Shown here piece after piece: positions 52,768 through 60,995 of a stretch of 64,000 bases of DNA. How positions within the stretch are numbered: position 1 is the stretch's first letter; each line of letters opens with the position of its first letter. The DNA is from Caldilineaceae bacterium. Lineage in GTDB: Bacteria; Chloroflexota; Anaerolineae; Caldilineales; Caldilineaceae. The DNA is taken from the NCBI GenBank assembly GCA_026645575.1, contig JAPKMW010000009.1, positions 62,001 through 126,000 on the forward strand, in the 5' to 3' direction. The notes under the pieces were generated by a model. That model saw only the letters and a program-made list of their open reading frames with translations, searched no databases and was not told the origin of the DNA. The position numbers and the translations under genes are program-made.

Positions 52768-55215
52768 TTAATGAACCCAGATGGGATCCCAATCCTCAAA
52801 CGAGTTGTTGCTGAGATTACGTTGGCCGGAGCCGTCGCTGTTCATGACCCATAGTTGCCGTCGCCCGGTATCCCGGTTGGAGAAGAAGACGATCTGGCTG
52901 CCGTCGGGTGACCAGGTTGGGTGTTTGTCCCATTCAAATTGGTTTTTCGTCAACTGCTGGACGATTGTACCATCTGTTGTCACTGTATAGATCTCATCGT
53001 TGCCGCTACTAGTGCTGACAAAGGCGATCCGATCCCCACTGGGCGACCAGGCCGGGTCATAGTTAATTGCACTTTTACCGATGTCGGCGCCGGTGAGCGC
53101 AGTCAGTTGACGGGTTGAATTGTATTGTGCGTCCACAAGATGGATCTGCAAAGTGCGATCAGCCGCCTCCTGAACCGTTGCCTGGCGCTGACCGTCGGGC
53201 GAGTAGCTCAGTTGGCTCTGCGCCAGCGGGTAGACCCAAGCTTCGTTAATGCGATAGAGTTCCCCAGTGGCCGGATCTAAGGCGTAGATCTCCTCGACGC
53301 GGTTGCGATTGGTCTTGAAGAGAATCTTGTTCGCCAACGTCGGCGGCAAGGTGTCCGGGATCACCTGCGGTCCCAGTGGCGTTGGCGTCGGGGTAAAGTC
53401 GGTGATCGACTGAATGATCGGCAATGGCGTGGCGGTGGGTGATTGGGGTGGGGGGATGGGCGTGATCAGCAGTGCGTTCCAGGGCAACGGCGTCGGGGTG
53501 CCATCGACCTTGGCGGCGGCAGTGGCAATGATGGCGTCCGCCACCGCTGTCTCCGCATTCTCCGGCGCTGGCGTGGCATAGACATAGAGCGCGATCACGG
53601 CATTATAGGGTAACGGCGTGGCCGTCGGCGCACCACTGTTGGCTGCTGCCGTGGCTGCCACCACCCGCGCCGCTTCGGTGGCGACGTTTTCTGCCGGCGG
53701 TGAGGGGGGAATCAGCACCGGCGTTACATAATTAGTCGGCACTGGCGTAAAGGTGCCGGTGGTGATGGCGACGGCGGTGGCATAGTCGGCGTTGCGCGTC
53801 GCCTGTGCTGCACTGTTAGGGACGGGCGTATTCAACACAACTGGCGGCAACTGTTGGGCCAGGGCCACCGCCTGTACTGTCGCCAAATTGGCCGGGTAGG
53901 GGGTTGGCGTCACAATGGCATAGGGGACGGGCGTGTAGGTGCCAGTGGTCACCGCCACCGCGGTCGCCGTCTGACCGATGGCGACTACGGTTAACACATT
54001 TTGTGGTACAGGGGTCATCGTCGCAACGATGAGTGGTTTGGTCGGCAGCGGCGGCGGGGTGGGTGGCGGCGGGCCAAGGTTTAACAGGAGGGCGGGCGCA
54101 TTCTCTCGGTTGGCCGAACCTAAGCCGTTGTGCCAGGCAAAGAGCGCTTCTCCCCGCTCAATCGATGCCTGGATGCGCAGGATCACCGACGTTGCGCCGT
54201 CCAAGAGCTGTTTTTCTAACCAGATGCGTGTTGTCTCATCCAGATCCCATTGATTCACCCGATCCGGCGCCAAATCGGCGGCGACGAGAGGCGGAAAGAG
54301 GGTGATAGCGGCCGGGGCGCTCAACATCGTTAGAAAGTCGGCGGTATTGACTTGTGCTAACGAACTTTCCGGCACTAACTGCGCCAGCCAAATGCCGGCG
54401 GCATCGGGTTGAAACTGATCTTGCCGCAACCCGGTCAAGCGTATTTGTGCTTGACGAATGGGCGCACCGCGTGCCACCTTCTTCAAATCAAAGCGAACCG
54501 CGGCGATAAAGGTCTCCCCTTCATAGGCGCCGGCATAAAGGTAGGCATCGTCAATATGGTTACGCTGATTGTCATTGCTCTTCCACCACCCCCCATGCCC
54601 GACGCTGGGACCGATGAGAAAGACCTGGCCGCCCGGTTCAGCTGTCGGGGTGTTGAACCGCTGGTTGGCGGACGTGGGGCTGGCGGTGGCGGTTGGCGTG
54701 GCAGGCGCCGTTTGGGTCGATGTTGCCAGCGTGACGACGACTGCGGCTAACGCCGCAGTCGTCGTCACGCTGGGTGAAGCGGTTGGCTCTAGCGCGCTGT
54801 CGTCAGCGCTCAACACGGCTAAGGAAGGCGCCTGCGCCACGCCGAGGAAATGTGCCGAAATGATCAATAAGCCCAAGCCCGCTGTCATTGTCAGCGAAAG
54901 AAGCGTCACTAGCGAAAGCCAACGGCCTGCGGTAGGGCGCAGTTGCTGGCGCGCAGTTGGCGGCGCTTGTAAGAAGATCGGCTGTGTGGTTGCCCTATCC
55001 GGTGGGGGGGCGACCAGCGTTGGTGGCGCACTATAGAAGGGACAAGTAGCAAAATTGGTGGTCAGGCAGAAGCTTTCCTGCCGCCCAAAATCTGGTGCGA
55101 CCGGCGCTTTTTGCGCGTAGCAACGGTGGCTGGCAGTCGCGCTATCCAGCATCACGGTCTGATCGATATCAAGCCCCAAGTGAGGGCAGTAAGTGTTGGT
55201 AACAGGATTTGTCAT
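52768..55215 (-). CDS. Membrane-anchored TolB/PD40-type beta-propeller protein with Thr-Pro repeats
   Basis: 815 residues. A Cys/His-bearing N-terminus (CPHLGLDID, SHRCYAQKAP, FATCPFY) suits metal binding. It is followed by one transmembrane helix (about 102-122), a Thr/Ala linker and a beta-sandwich of about 180 residues (VFLIGPSVGHGGWW...). Next come degenerate repeats of the type ATAVAVTTGTYTPVP (about 410-580), and a C-terminal PD40 propeller (YDPAWSPSGDRIAFVS, HPTWSPDGSQIVFFS). It likely displays a carbohydrate- or protein-binding head outside the cell; function not established. Confidence 0.8.
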   Translation of the reverse strand: MTNPVTNTYCPHLGLDIDQTVMLDSATASHRCYAQKAPVAPDFGRQESFCLTTNFATCPFYSAPPTLVAPPPDRATTQPIFLQAPPTARQQLRPTAGRWLSLVTLLSLTMTAGLGLLIISAHFLGVAQAPSLAVLSADDSALEPTASPSVTTTAALAAVVVTLATSTQTAPATPTATASPTSANQRFNTPTAEPGGQVFLIGPSVGHGGWWKSNDNQRNHIDDAYLYAGAYEGETFIAAVRFDLKKVARGAPIRQAQIRLTGLRQDQFQPDAAGIWLAQLVPESSLAQVNTADFLTMLSAPAAITLFPPLVAADLAPDRVNQWDLDETTRIWLEKQLLDGATSVILRIQASIERGEALFAWHNGLGSANRENAPALLLNLGPPPPTPPPLPTKPLIVATMTPVPQNVLTVVAIGQTATAVAVTTGTYTPVPYAIVTPTPYPANLATVQAVALAQQLPPVVLNTPVPNSAAQATRNADYATAVAITTGTFTPVPTNYVTPVLIPPSPPAENVATEAARVVAATAAANSGAPTATPLPYNAVIALYVYATPAPENAETAVADAIIATAAAKVDGTPTPLPWNALLITPIPPPQSPTATPLPIIQSITDFTPTPTPLGPQVIPDTLPPTLANKILFKTNRNRVEEIYALDPATGELYRINEAWVYPLAQSQLSYSPDGQRQATVQEAADRTLQIHLVDAQYNSTRQLTALTGADIGKSAINYDPAWSPSGDRIAFVSTSSGNDEIYTVTTDGTIVQQLTKNQFEWDKHPTWSPDGSQIVFFSNRDTGRRQLWVMNSDGSGQRNLSNNSFEDWDPIWVH

Positions 55216-55272
55216 GGTCTTGGTTTGAGCAAGTTAGGACCGGCATTCGATAACTTACGCGTTATAGCGACT

Positions 55273-55329
55273 GGGCGATTGAGAGATTGGGAGATTAGCG
55301 GTAGCGATCTCCCAATCTCTCAATCGCCC
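55273..55329. repeat. Perfect 23-bp inverted repeat of GAGATTG words
   Basis: GGGCGATTGAGAGATTGGGA and its mirror (55307-55329), loop 11 nt. Third appearance of the phrase also seen at 16497 and 32892. It separates the SIS isomerase gene from the TolB-like gene. Confidence 0.9.
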
Positions 55330-55355
55330 GTGTAAAGTTATTTAATTTCCCTTCC

Positions 55356-55949
55356 TTACTGATACTGCTCGGCCTGAAAGTAGCTGGGGATAGTCGCCGC
55401 CTCGCGCAAGGCAACGGTGACAATATGCGCTAGGATCAGATGCACATCCTCGATCTGTTCGATACAACTGTTGTTAATCACAATCGCCATATCAGCCAAC
55501 TGTGCCAGTTGGCCGCCTTTGTAGCCGCTCCAGCCGATGGTAAAAGCGGCGCAGCTTTGGGCAAAGGCGACCGCCTTGAGAATATTGGGCGAATTCCCGC
55601 TTGCCGAGATCGCAATGAGAATATCGTCGCGCTGGATTAAATTCGCCAGTTGTTCGGCAAAAACACTCTCATAGCCATAATCATTGGCGCAAGCGGAAAA
55701 GAAGGGCATGTTATCGGTAAGCGACTGAACTCGCAGGCGCGGCAGATGGGGGACAACAATATTCTTCCCTAAATCGCACGCAAAGTGGGAAGCGGTGGCC
55801 GCGCTGCCACCGTTACCGATAACGAAGATCTGTTTGCCGTGCAAGCGCGCATGGTGTAAATGTTCCACCATCTCGTCGATCAACCCCCAAGGCAATCCCC
55901 CTAGCGTCTGTTGTAGCTCTGCTGTATATTGGTGGTAGTGATTGATCAT
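55356..55949 (-). CDS. SIS-domain phosphosugar isomerase (GmhA-like)
   Basis: 197 residues. FVIGNGGSAATASHFACDLG, the Ser-rich ISASGNSPNILKAVA motif and SCIEQIEDVHLILAHI (with the Glu/His of GmhA active sites) match sedoheptulose-7-phosphate isomerases. It would make D-glycero-heptose-7-phosphate, a precursor of surface heptose glycans. Strong AAGGAG at the chosen start; an upstream in-frame start at 55982 is less likely. No other heptose gene is visible. Confidence 0.87.
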   Translation of the reverse strand: MINHYHQYTAELQQTLGGLPWGLIDEMVEHLHHARLHGKQIFVIGNGGSAATASHFACDLGKNIVVPHLPRLRVQSLTDNMPFFSACANDYGYESVFAEQLANLIQRDDILIAISASGNSPNILKAVAFAQSCAAFTIGWSGYKGGQLAQLADMAIVINNSCIEQIEDVHLILAHIVTVALREAATIPSYFQAEQYQ

Positions 55950-56060
55950 GATAGGCTCCTTCCGTACATCGTACGTTGCCACCGGTGTGTCACGCGCTCG
56001 TAGCCGCGCCTAAAAGGCAATCGGTGGCTGACGATGAGCGTAATCAATAGATATGGATCA

Positions 56061-57563
56061 TTAATAGGCGCCATTCCCGCGTAGGATCGCTGGTAAAGTT
56101 TGGAAGAAGATAATTTGCAGATCGAGCCAGATGCTGTAGTTGCGAATATAGTGCATATCGATCCGCACCCGCTCATCGTAGGAGAGATCCGAACGGCCCG
56201 ACACCTGCCACAAGCCGGTGATCCCCGGCTTGACGGTCAAGAGATTCTGTTTCATGACGCCATACATGGCCGCTTCAGCGGTGGTGATCATGCGCGGTCC
56301 GACCAGGCTCATCTGCCCCAACAACACATTGAAGAATTGGGGCAGTTCATCCAAACTGGTGCGGCGCAACCAGGCGCCCACTTTGGTGATGCGGGGATCT
56401 TGCTTTAGCTTATGATTGGTCTGCAGCTCAGCCAGCAAGGCGGGGTGTTGGGCTAGAATCGCATCGCCATTGATGAACATGGTACGGAATTTGAAGGCGT
56501 CAAACGGTTTGCCGCCAACCCCCAATACTCCCCGGCGGTAGAAAACCGGACCAGGTGAATCTAGTTTGATCAGGAGCGCAATGATGCCGATGAATGGCAA
56601 GAGTAGGATGGCGCCGAAGATGATAATGGTGTAATCCAGCAGCGTCTTTAAGATCAGCTCTGCCGGCTCCAACCGCAGACGGTTTAAACGCAAGAGCGGC
56701 ACAGAATTTCGTGTGCTGACCCGCACGCCGGTGGTGAAAATTTCGTATAGCCCAGAGGAGAGCGCCATATTCACCGTTGGTATGGCTGACAGTTGCAGTG
56801 TTGTATCAAGTAACTGGGGCCGGGTCAGGGCGGTGGCGGCGATGATCACCTCTTCAATTCCTTTTTGTTGTAACATCGTTGGCAGAGTGGCTAATGTCCC
56901 TAGCACGGGCAGCCCCATGATACTGGGCGGTGTCTTCTCCGTTGTCGGCTCGTCGCTTTCCTCAATAAAGCCGACAAGTTTGAAACCGGAGTAGAAGCTT
57001 TCGCGCAATTGACCGGCCAGGGAGAGAGCTTCCGCATTGGTGCCAACAATGACTGCCGGGGTAACAAACCAGCCACGATGGCGCATGGCATGGGCCACCC
57101 GGCGCCAGAACCAGCGATTGGTGCAGACCAATAGGTTGGAGAGCAACCAGGCCAGGATCAACCAGCCACGGGCGATGATAAATTCCGGAATCACAAAGCT
57201 GACAACGACGACTAACATCATACCGCTGGTGCAACCATTGAGCGCTCGTGCATACTCGCTGGCGCCGCTCAAGAGCAGATGAAGATCATAGAGTTGGAGC
57301 AAGGCGAAGAGCGCCAGCCAGACTGGAATTAAGATCAAAACCAACCAGGTATAATGTTCAACCGAGGATATGCCCGGACGAAAGATGGGTATATCGGTTG
57401 TGAAGCGGACGACATAGGCTACTTCAAAGGCGATCAGTAGCATCAAAGCATCCGTTACCAACAAAACAATCGGATAGGCACGTTTCCAGGGTGATCGCGC
57501 TACTCCTAATTTGGGCAAAATTGCGGCGCTTTCAGTGATCGACAAGTCGCGGTTTGAAGTCAT
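56061..57563 (-). CDS. Exopolysaccharide polyprenyl glycosylphosphotransferase (WcaJ/WbaP-like)
   Basis: 500 residues. Four N-terminal membrane helices (about 28-140), a CoA-binding-like central domain (VGTNAEALSLAGQL, GFIEESDE), a fifth helix and the C-terminal bacterial sugar transferase domain: PVFYRRGVLGVGGKPFDAFKF with RTM, DELPQFFNVLLGQMSLVGPR, PGITGLWQVSGRS. It transfers sugar-1-phosphate to undecaprenyl phosphate, the first step of capsule or EPS synthesis. It stands next to SIS and kinase genes of the same locus. AGGAG precedes the ATG at 57563. Confidence 0.9.
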   Translation of the reverse strand: MTSNRDLSITESAAILPKLGVARSPWKRAYPIVLLVTDALMLLIAFEVAYVVRFTTDIPIFRPGISSVEHYTWLVLILIPVWLALFALLQLYDLHLLLSGASEYARALNGCTSGMMLVVVVSFVIPEFIIARGWLILAWLLSNLLVCTNRWFWRRVAHAMRHRGWFVTPAVIVGTNAEALSLAGQLRESFYSGFKLVGFIEESDEPTTEKTPPSIMGLPVLGTLATLPTMLQQKGIEEVIIAATALTRPQLLDTTLQLSAIPTVNMALSSGLYEIFTTGVRVSTRNSVPLLRLNRLRLEPAELILKTLLDYTIIIFGAILLLPFIGIIALLIKLDSPGPVFYRRGVLGVGGKPFDAFKFRTMFINGDAILAQHPALLAELQTNHKLKQDPRITKVGAWLRRTSLDELPQFFNVLLGQMSLVGPRMITTAEAAMYGVMKQNLLTVKPGITGLWQVSGRSDLSYDERVRIDMHYIRNYSIWLDLQIIFFQTLPAILRGNGAY

Positions 57564-57695
57564 ACGTAAAGGTCTCCTATATCGCGTGATAGCATTACGG
57601 GGTAAAGAATCGTTTGTCCGTAGTCGTGTAGTCACATCGCCTAGTGTCGGGTTATTGCGATCGCGGCTGTGTTGCGGTTTACTGAGAATAGCCTT

Positions 57696-60059
57696 TTAAA
57701 GCGGTGGTATCGCAGGACGGTTTTTGATAAGGTTTTGCCATAAGTGCAACGATTTATATTGTCGCCACGCAATTGAGACAATATCCAAATCGCCATCATT
57801 ATCAAGATCATGAACCTGAACGCCAAGATGACTGCTATGGTCGCCGATTTCAACGGCATGGGGCAGCCACCGTCTCCCGTTTTGCTGATTTTCATACCAA
57901 ACCGTTAGATTATCCGGTTGGGCTACTGGCTGCAAACGGCTTTGTAAACGACCGCGACTAATGTCGGTATGTTCCGCCGCCACGATATCGCTATCGCCAT
58001 CGCCATCCATGTCGGCCACCGCCAAGCTGTTGACCGAGCGCAAGGTGTCAATGACATGGCGAGACCATTGATCGGTGTGCGGGTCTACGGGTGCTTCAAA
58101 CCAATAGATGTGAGCATTATAGAAGCGATCTTGCGTTTCTTCGGTCACGATGATGTCCAAACGACCATCAGTGTTCAAATCGGCCAGGGCAATGCGATCC
58201 AGCCACTGGCTTGAGGGGCCAACCGGATGTTTTGCCCAGTCACCGGACCCATTACCAGGATTCTCAAACCAAACCGTGTGGTAGCCATCGGCAGCCTGGG
58301 CCGCCAGATCAATATCGCCATCCAAGTCAATGTCACCGGCGGCAACGCCCTCTTCTTCGTTCGTCGCCGCCACCTGGATCAGGGGCCACTCCCCTTTGGC
58401 GGGGTCGGCAACCGGAATTTCCAAATAATAAAGGTTCTTGGCCCGCGTGAACACCATTTCCGGCTTACCGCCCGGTGTGATTTGCGCCAGCGTGTATCCT
58501 TGGGTGCGTCCTTCTGGCGCCAAGCCAATCGGATGCGCATTCCAGACACGCCCCTCTTTATCGGCGGCCTCTAGCCATTCGATTGTGGCGCCACGAATGC
58601 CGATCAAGTCGCTATATTGATCGTTGTCCACCGCTGCTGCGAAATAGATGTCGATTTGATTTGGCAACTCCGTTCGTCTCCAGCGGCTGCGCACCTCCCC
58701 GCCGGGATTCAGATACAGGTATGATCCGGCAACAATGTCAGTCCAATGATCTTGGTTAACGTCGGTGAAAACCAGGCCCATTTTGCCCATTTGACTTTCC
58801 GGTCGCTTTTCATCAAGCGGGATATAGGCCCAATGCTGCAAGCTACCCGCCTCTTCAGAGAAGTTCTCCCACCATTCAATGACGCGATCGCTTCCCCCAT
58901 AATTCTTGCCCACGACATCAACATCACCGTCCTGGTCAATGTCTCCAACCTGGGCATTGTGCGTGCCGGTATTAGCCAGCGTGATCTTTCGCCACGTGGC
59001 GCCGTCGCCCAAATTCTGATAAAGCAACACACGCTTGAACCAACTCGTGTGCATCTCGCCGGTAAACAGATCCGGGGCGCCATCCTGATCAAAATCCGCC
59101 ACCGCCAAACTGTGCGCCCCGATGAGATTATCAGCTTCAATGGTATGTTCCATCCAACTTGGATTCTCAAACCAGGCGACACGGCCTTGCCCTTCGGCGT
59201 GGCTTAAGACAATATCGTCTTTGCCGTCACCGTTCATATCGGAGATAATGGTCCGGGTGTCCTCACCCCAAACCGCCGTAACCGAATGTTGGCGCCACTG
59301 GTTGCCATTTCCGGTCTGGTTCTCATACCAATAGCGGCTAATTGCCAAATCCAGATCACCATCCCCGTCGATATCGCCGATATCGAGACCTTCACCAGCA
59401 AAGGCGGCGATTTGATGCTCGGTCCAGGCTTGGGTGGGAGCCTCTGGCGCGGCAAACCAGGCCAGAAAATTGTCGCCACCCTTCCGCTTGACCACGACAT
59501 CCAGATGACCATCGCCATTGAGATCGCCCAGCGCCGTATCGTGGGCAAAGCCGGCCCCGATTTCATGCCGTTTCCAATTCGCTTTCACGGTCGGATCGCC
59601 TGAATTTTCCCACCACTCCATGACATTGCGGGAGATCGAACTAACCACCACATCAACATCCCCATCGCGATCGAGATCAGCGGTTTCCCCGTCGGTCGTG
59701 AAATCACCATCACCGATGGCATGTCGCGACCAATCTGGGTATTGATACCAGACCAGCCCATCGGCTTCGGCGTGTTCACTGCCAATCACCACATCCAGAT
59801 AGCCATCGCCATTCATGTCACCGAGCGCAGCCACATCCGTACAGCAATCAGGGCCAGTATTGGGCTGATCGTCGATGATGCGATGTTTGAACGGTATTTC
59901 TAACAGGAGCGGCGGGGTAGCCATAAAGGAGACAGCCTGATTCAGCATTGTCGAAGAAGATTCTCTAAACGTGTAGGCGAGAAGCGCAAGGGTCAGCAAT
60001 AGAAGCGCCAACAAGGATAGCCAAGTCTTTGTAAGGATAGAATTAATCGGTTTCAGCAC
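57696..60059 (-). CDS. FG-GAP/VCBS repeat protein
   Basis: 787 residues. One N-terminal membrane helix or uncleaved signal (about 10-30) is followed by many repeats with the Ca-binding form D-x-D/N-x-D-G-x-x-D, such as GDMNGDGYLDVVIG, ADLDRDGDVDVVVS, GDLNGDGHLDVVVK, DIDGDGDLDLAIS. Integrin-like beta propellers of this type mediate adhesion or polymer binding outside the cell. It begins with GTG at 60059 after AGGAGG. Placement inside the polysaccharide locus suggests binding of the made polymer. Confidence 0.88.
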   Translation of the reverse strand: MLKPINSILTKTWLSLLALLLLTLALLAYTFRESSSTMLNQAVSFMATPPLLLEIPFKHRIIDDQPNTGPDCCTDVAALGDMNGDGYLDVVIGSEHAEADGLVWYQYPDWSRHAIGDGDFTTDGETADLDRDGDVDVVVSSISRNVMEWWENSGDPTVKANWKRHEIGAGFAHDTALGDLNGDGHLDVVVKRKGGDNFLAWFAAPEAPTQAWTEHQIAAFAGEGLDIGDIDGDGDLDLAISRYWYENQTGNGNQWRQHSVTAVWGEDTRTIISDMNGDGKDDIVLSHAEGQGRVAWFENPSWMEHTIEADNLIGAHSLAVADFDQDGAPDLFTGEMHTSWFKRVLLYQNLGDGATWRKITLANTGTHNAQVGDIDQDGDVDVVGKNYGGSDRVIEWWENFSEEAGSLQHWAYIPLDEKRPESQMGKMGLVFTDVNQDHWTDIVAGSYLYLNPGGEVRSRWRRTELPNQIDIYFAAAVDNDQYSDLIGIRGATIEWLEAADKEGRVWNAHPIGLAPEGRTQGYTLAQITPGGKPEMVFTRAKNLYYLEIPVADPAKGEWPLIQVAATNEEEGVAAGDIDLDGDIDLAAQAADGYHTVWFENPGNGSGDWAKHPVGPSSQWLDRIALADLNTDGRLDIIVTEETQDRFYNAHIYWFEAPVDPHTDQWSRHVIDTLRSVNSLAVADMDGDGDSDIVAAEHTDISRGRLQSRLQPVAQPDNLTVWYENQQNGRRWLPHAVEIGDHSSHLGVQVHDLDNDGDLDIVSIAWRQYKSLHLWQNLIKNRPAIPPL

Positions 60060-60155
60060 GCTTGCCTCCTATGGTTTCGGGTAGTGGTTGATCGGTGACC
60101 GTTATCGTTTACCCACTACTGGTTTCGCGGCGCGATAAACCTGCTTCCTGAGTAG

Positions 60156-60995
60156 TTACCTCCCTGGGTAGAGCAACGGGGGTAGAGCAACGGTGTTGCT
60201 AACTTGCCAACCAGCGCCAGGATAAGCGTTGGCCAATAGAGTGAGTTCATAGCCATGACTTTGCAAAAAAGTATCGCACTCCTGTTGTTTGCGTCGAAAG
60301 GCTTGTTCATCGCCATCATCAATCTCGTAGATGATAATCGGCCTGAACGTTTCGATGGTTTGCGCCATTCCGCGGAAAACCGCCATTTCGGCGCCTTCGA
60401 CATCAACCTTGACGACTGCTGGCGGGAGCAATGCCTGCTGCCTCATCAGCTCATCAATGGCGACAAGCTCAACAGTGATGCTACCCTTTAGATCCGCGGG
60501 AACATCATCCGCTGACAGCGTCGCACCGCCGGCGTAGTGGGAAACAAAGAGTTCGCCGCGGCCTGACGCCTGGGCGACGGCCTGTTCAAAGACGGTCACA
60601 TGGTGGAAACCATTGCTTGCCACATTGTTGCGCACAACTTGCGCATTCTCTGGTACAGGCTCAAACGCATAGATGTGTCCGGCTGGCCCCACCAGTTTGG
60701 CCCCGATCACGGTAAAAAAACCGACGTTGGCTCCGATATCATAAAAAACCTGGCCCGGTTGGAGGTGGCGGGCGAGCGCTTCCTGCACTGGCAATTCATT
60801 CGTGCCGAAGGCGTAATAGGGATTGGACAGCCCGGCATTGAAGCGCAGTCCGGCGCCGATCCCTTTCATGATCCTGACTTGGCGATTTTTCACCCACCAG
60901 CGCGCCAAGCGCTGAAGCGTCTGGCTCTGGCGCAAAGAGCCGATCAACCAGGGGGGCATCCTGCCGATAACATGGCCTATTCCTTGTCCGGTCAT
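60156..60995 (-). CDS. FkbM-family methyltransferase
   Basis: 279 residues. SAM motif FYDIGANVGFFTVIGAKLVG, AFEPVPENAQVVRNNV and KVDVEGAEMAVFRGM are the FkbM signatures. Such enzymes O-methylate sugars or small molecules in surface glycans. It overlaps the upstream gene by 4 nt (ATGA). Near the stop codon a 14-bp tandem duplication shifts the frame and probably shortens the C-terminus by 18 codons. Confidence 0.88.
   Translation of the reverse strand: MTGQGIGHVIGRMPPWLIGSLRQSQTLQRLARWWVKNRQVRIMKGIGAGLRFNAGLSNPYYAFGTNELPVQEALARHLQPGQVFYDIGANVGFFTVIGAKLVGPAGHIYAFEPVPENAQVVRNNVASNGFHHVTVFEQAVAQASGRGELFVSHYAGGATLSADDVPADLKGSITVELVAIDELMRQQALLPPAVVKVDVEGAEMAVFRGMAQTIETFRPIIIYEIDDGDEQAFRRKQQECDTFLQSHGYELTLLANAYPGAGWQVSNTVALPPLLYPGR
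60166..60193. repeat. 14-bp perfect tandem duplication inside the FkbM gene
   Basis: GGGTAGAGCAACGG (60166-60179 and 60180-60193), two head-to-tail copies. The length is not a multiple of three. With one copy removed the frame would continue 18 residues further to a stop near 60108-60110. Confidence 0.9.
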
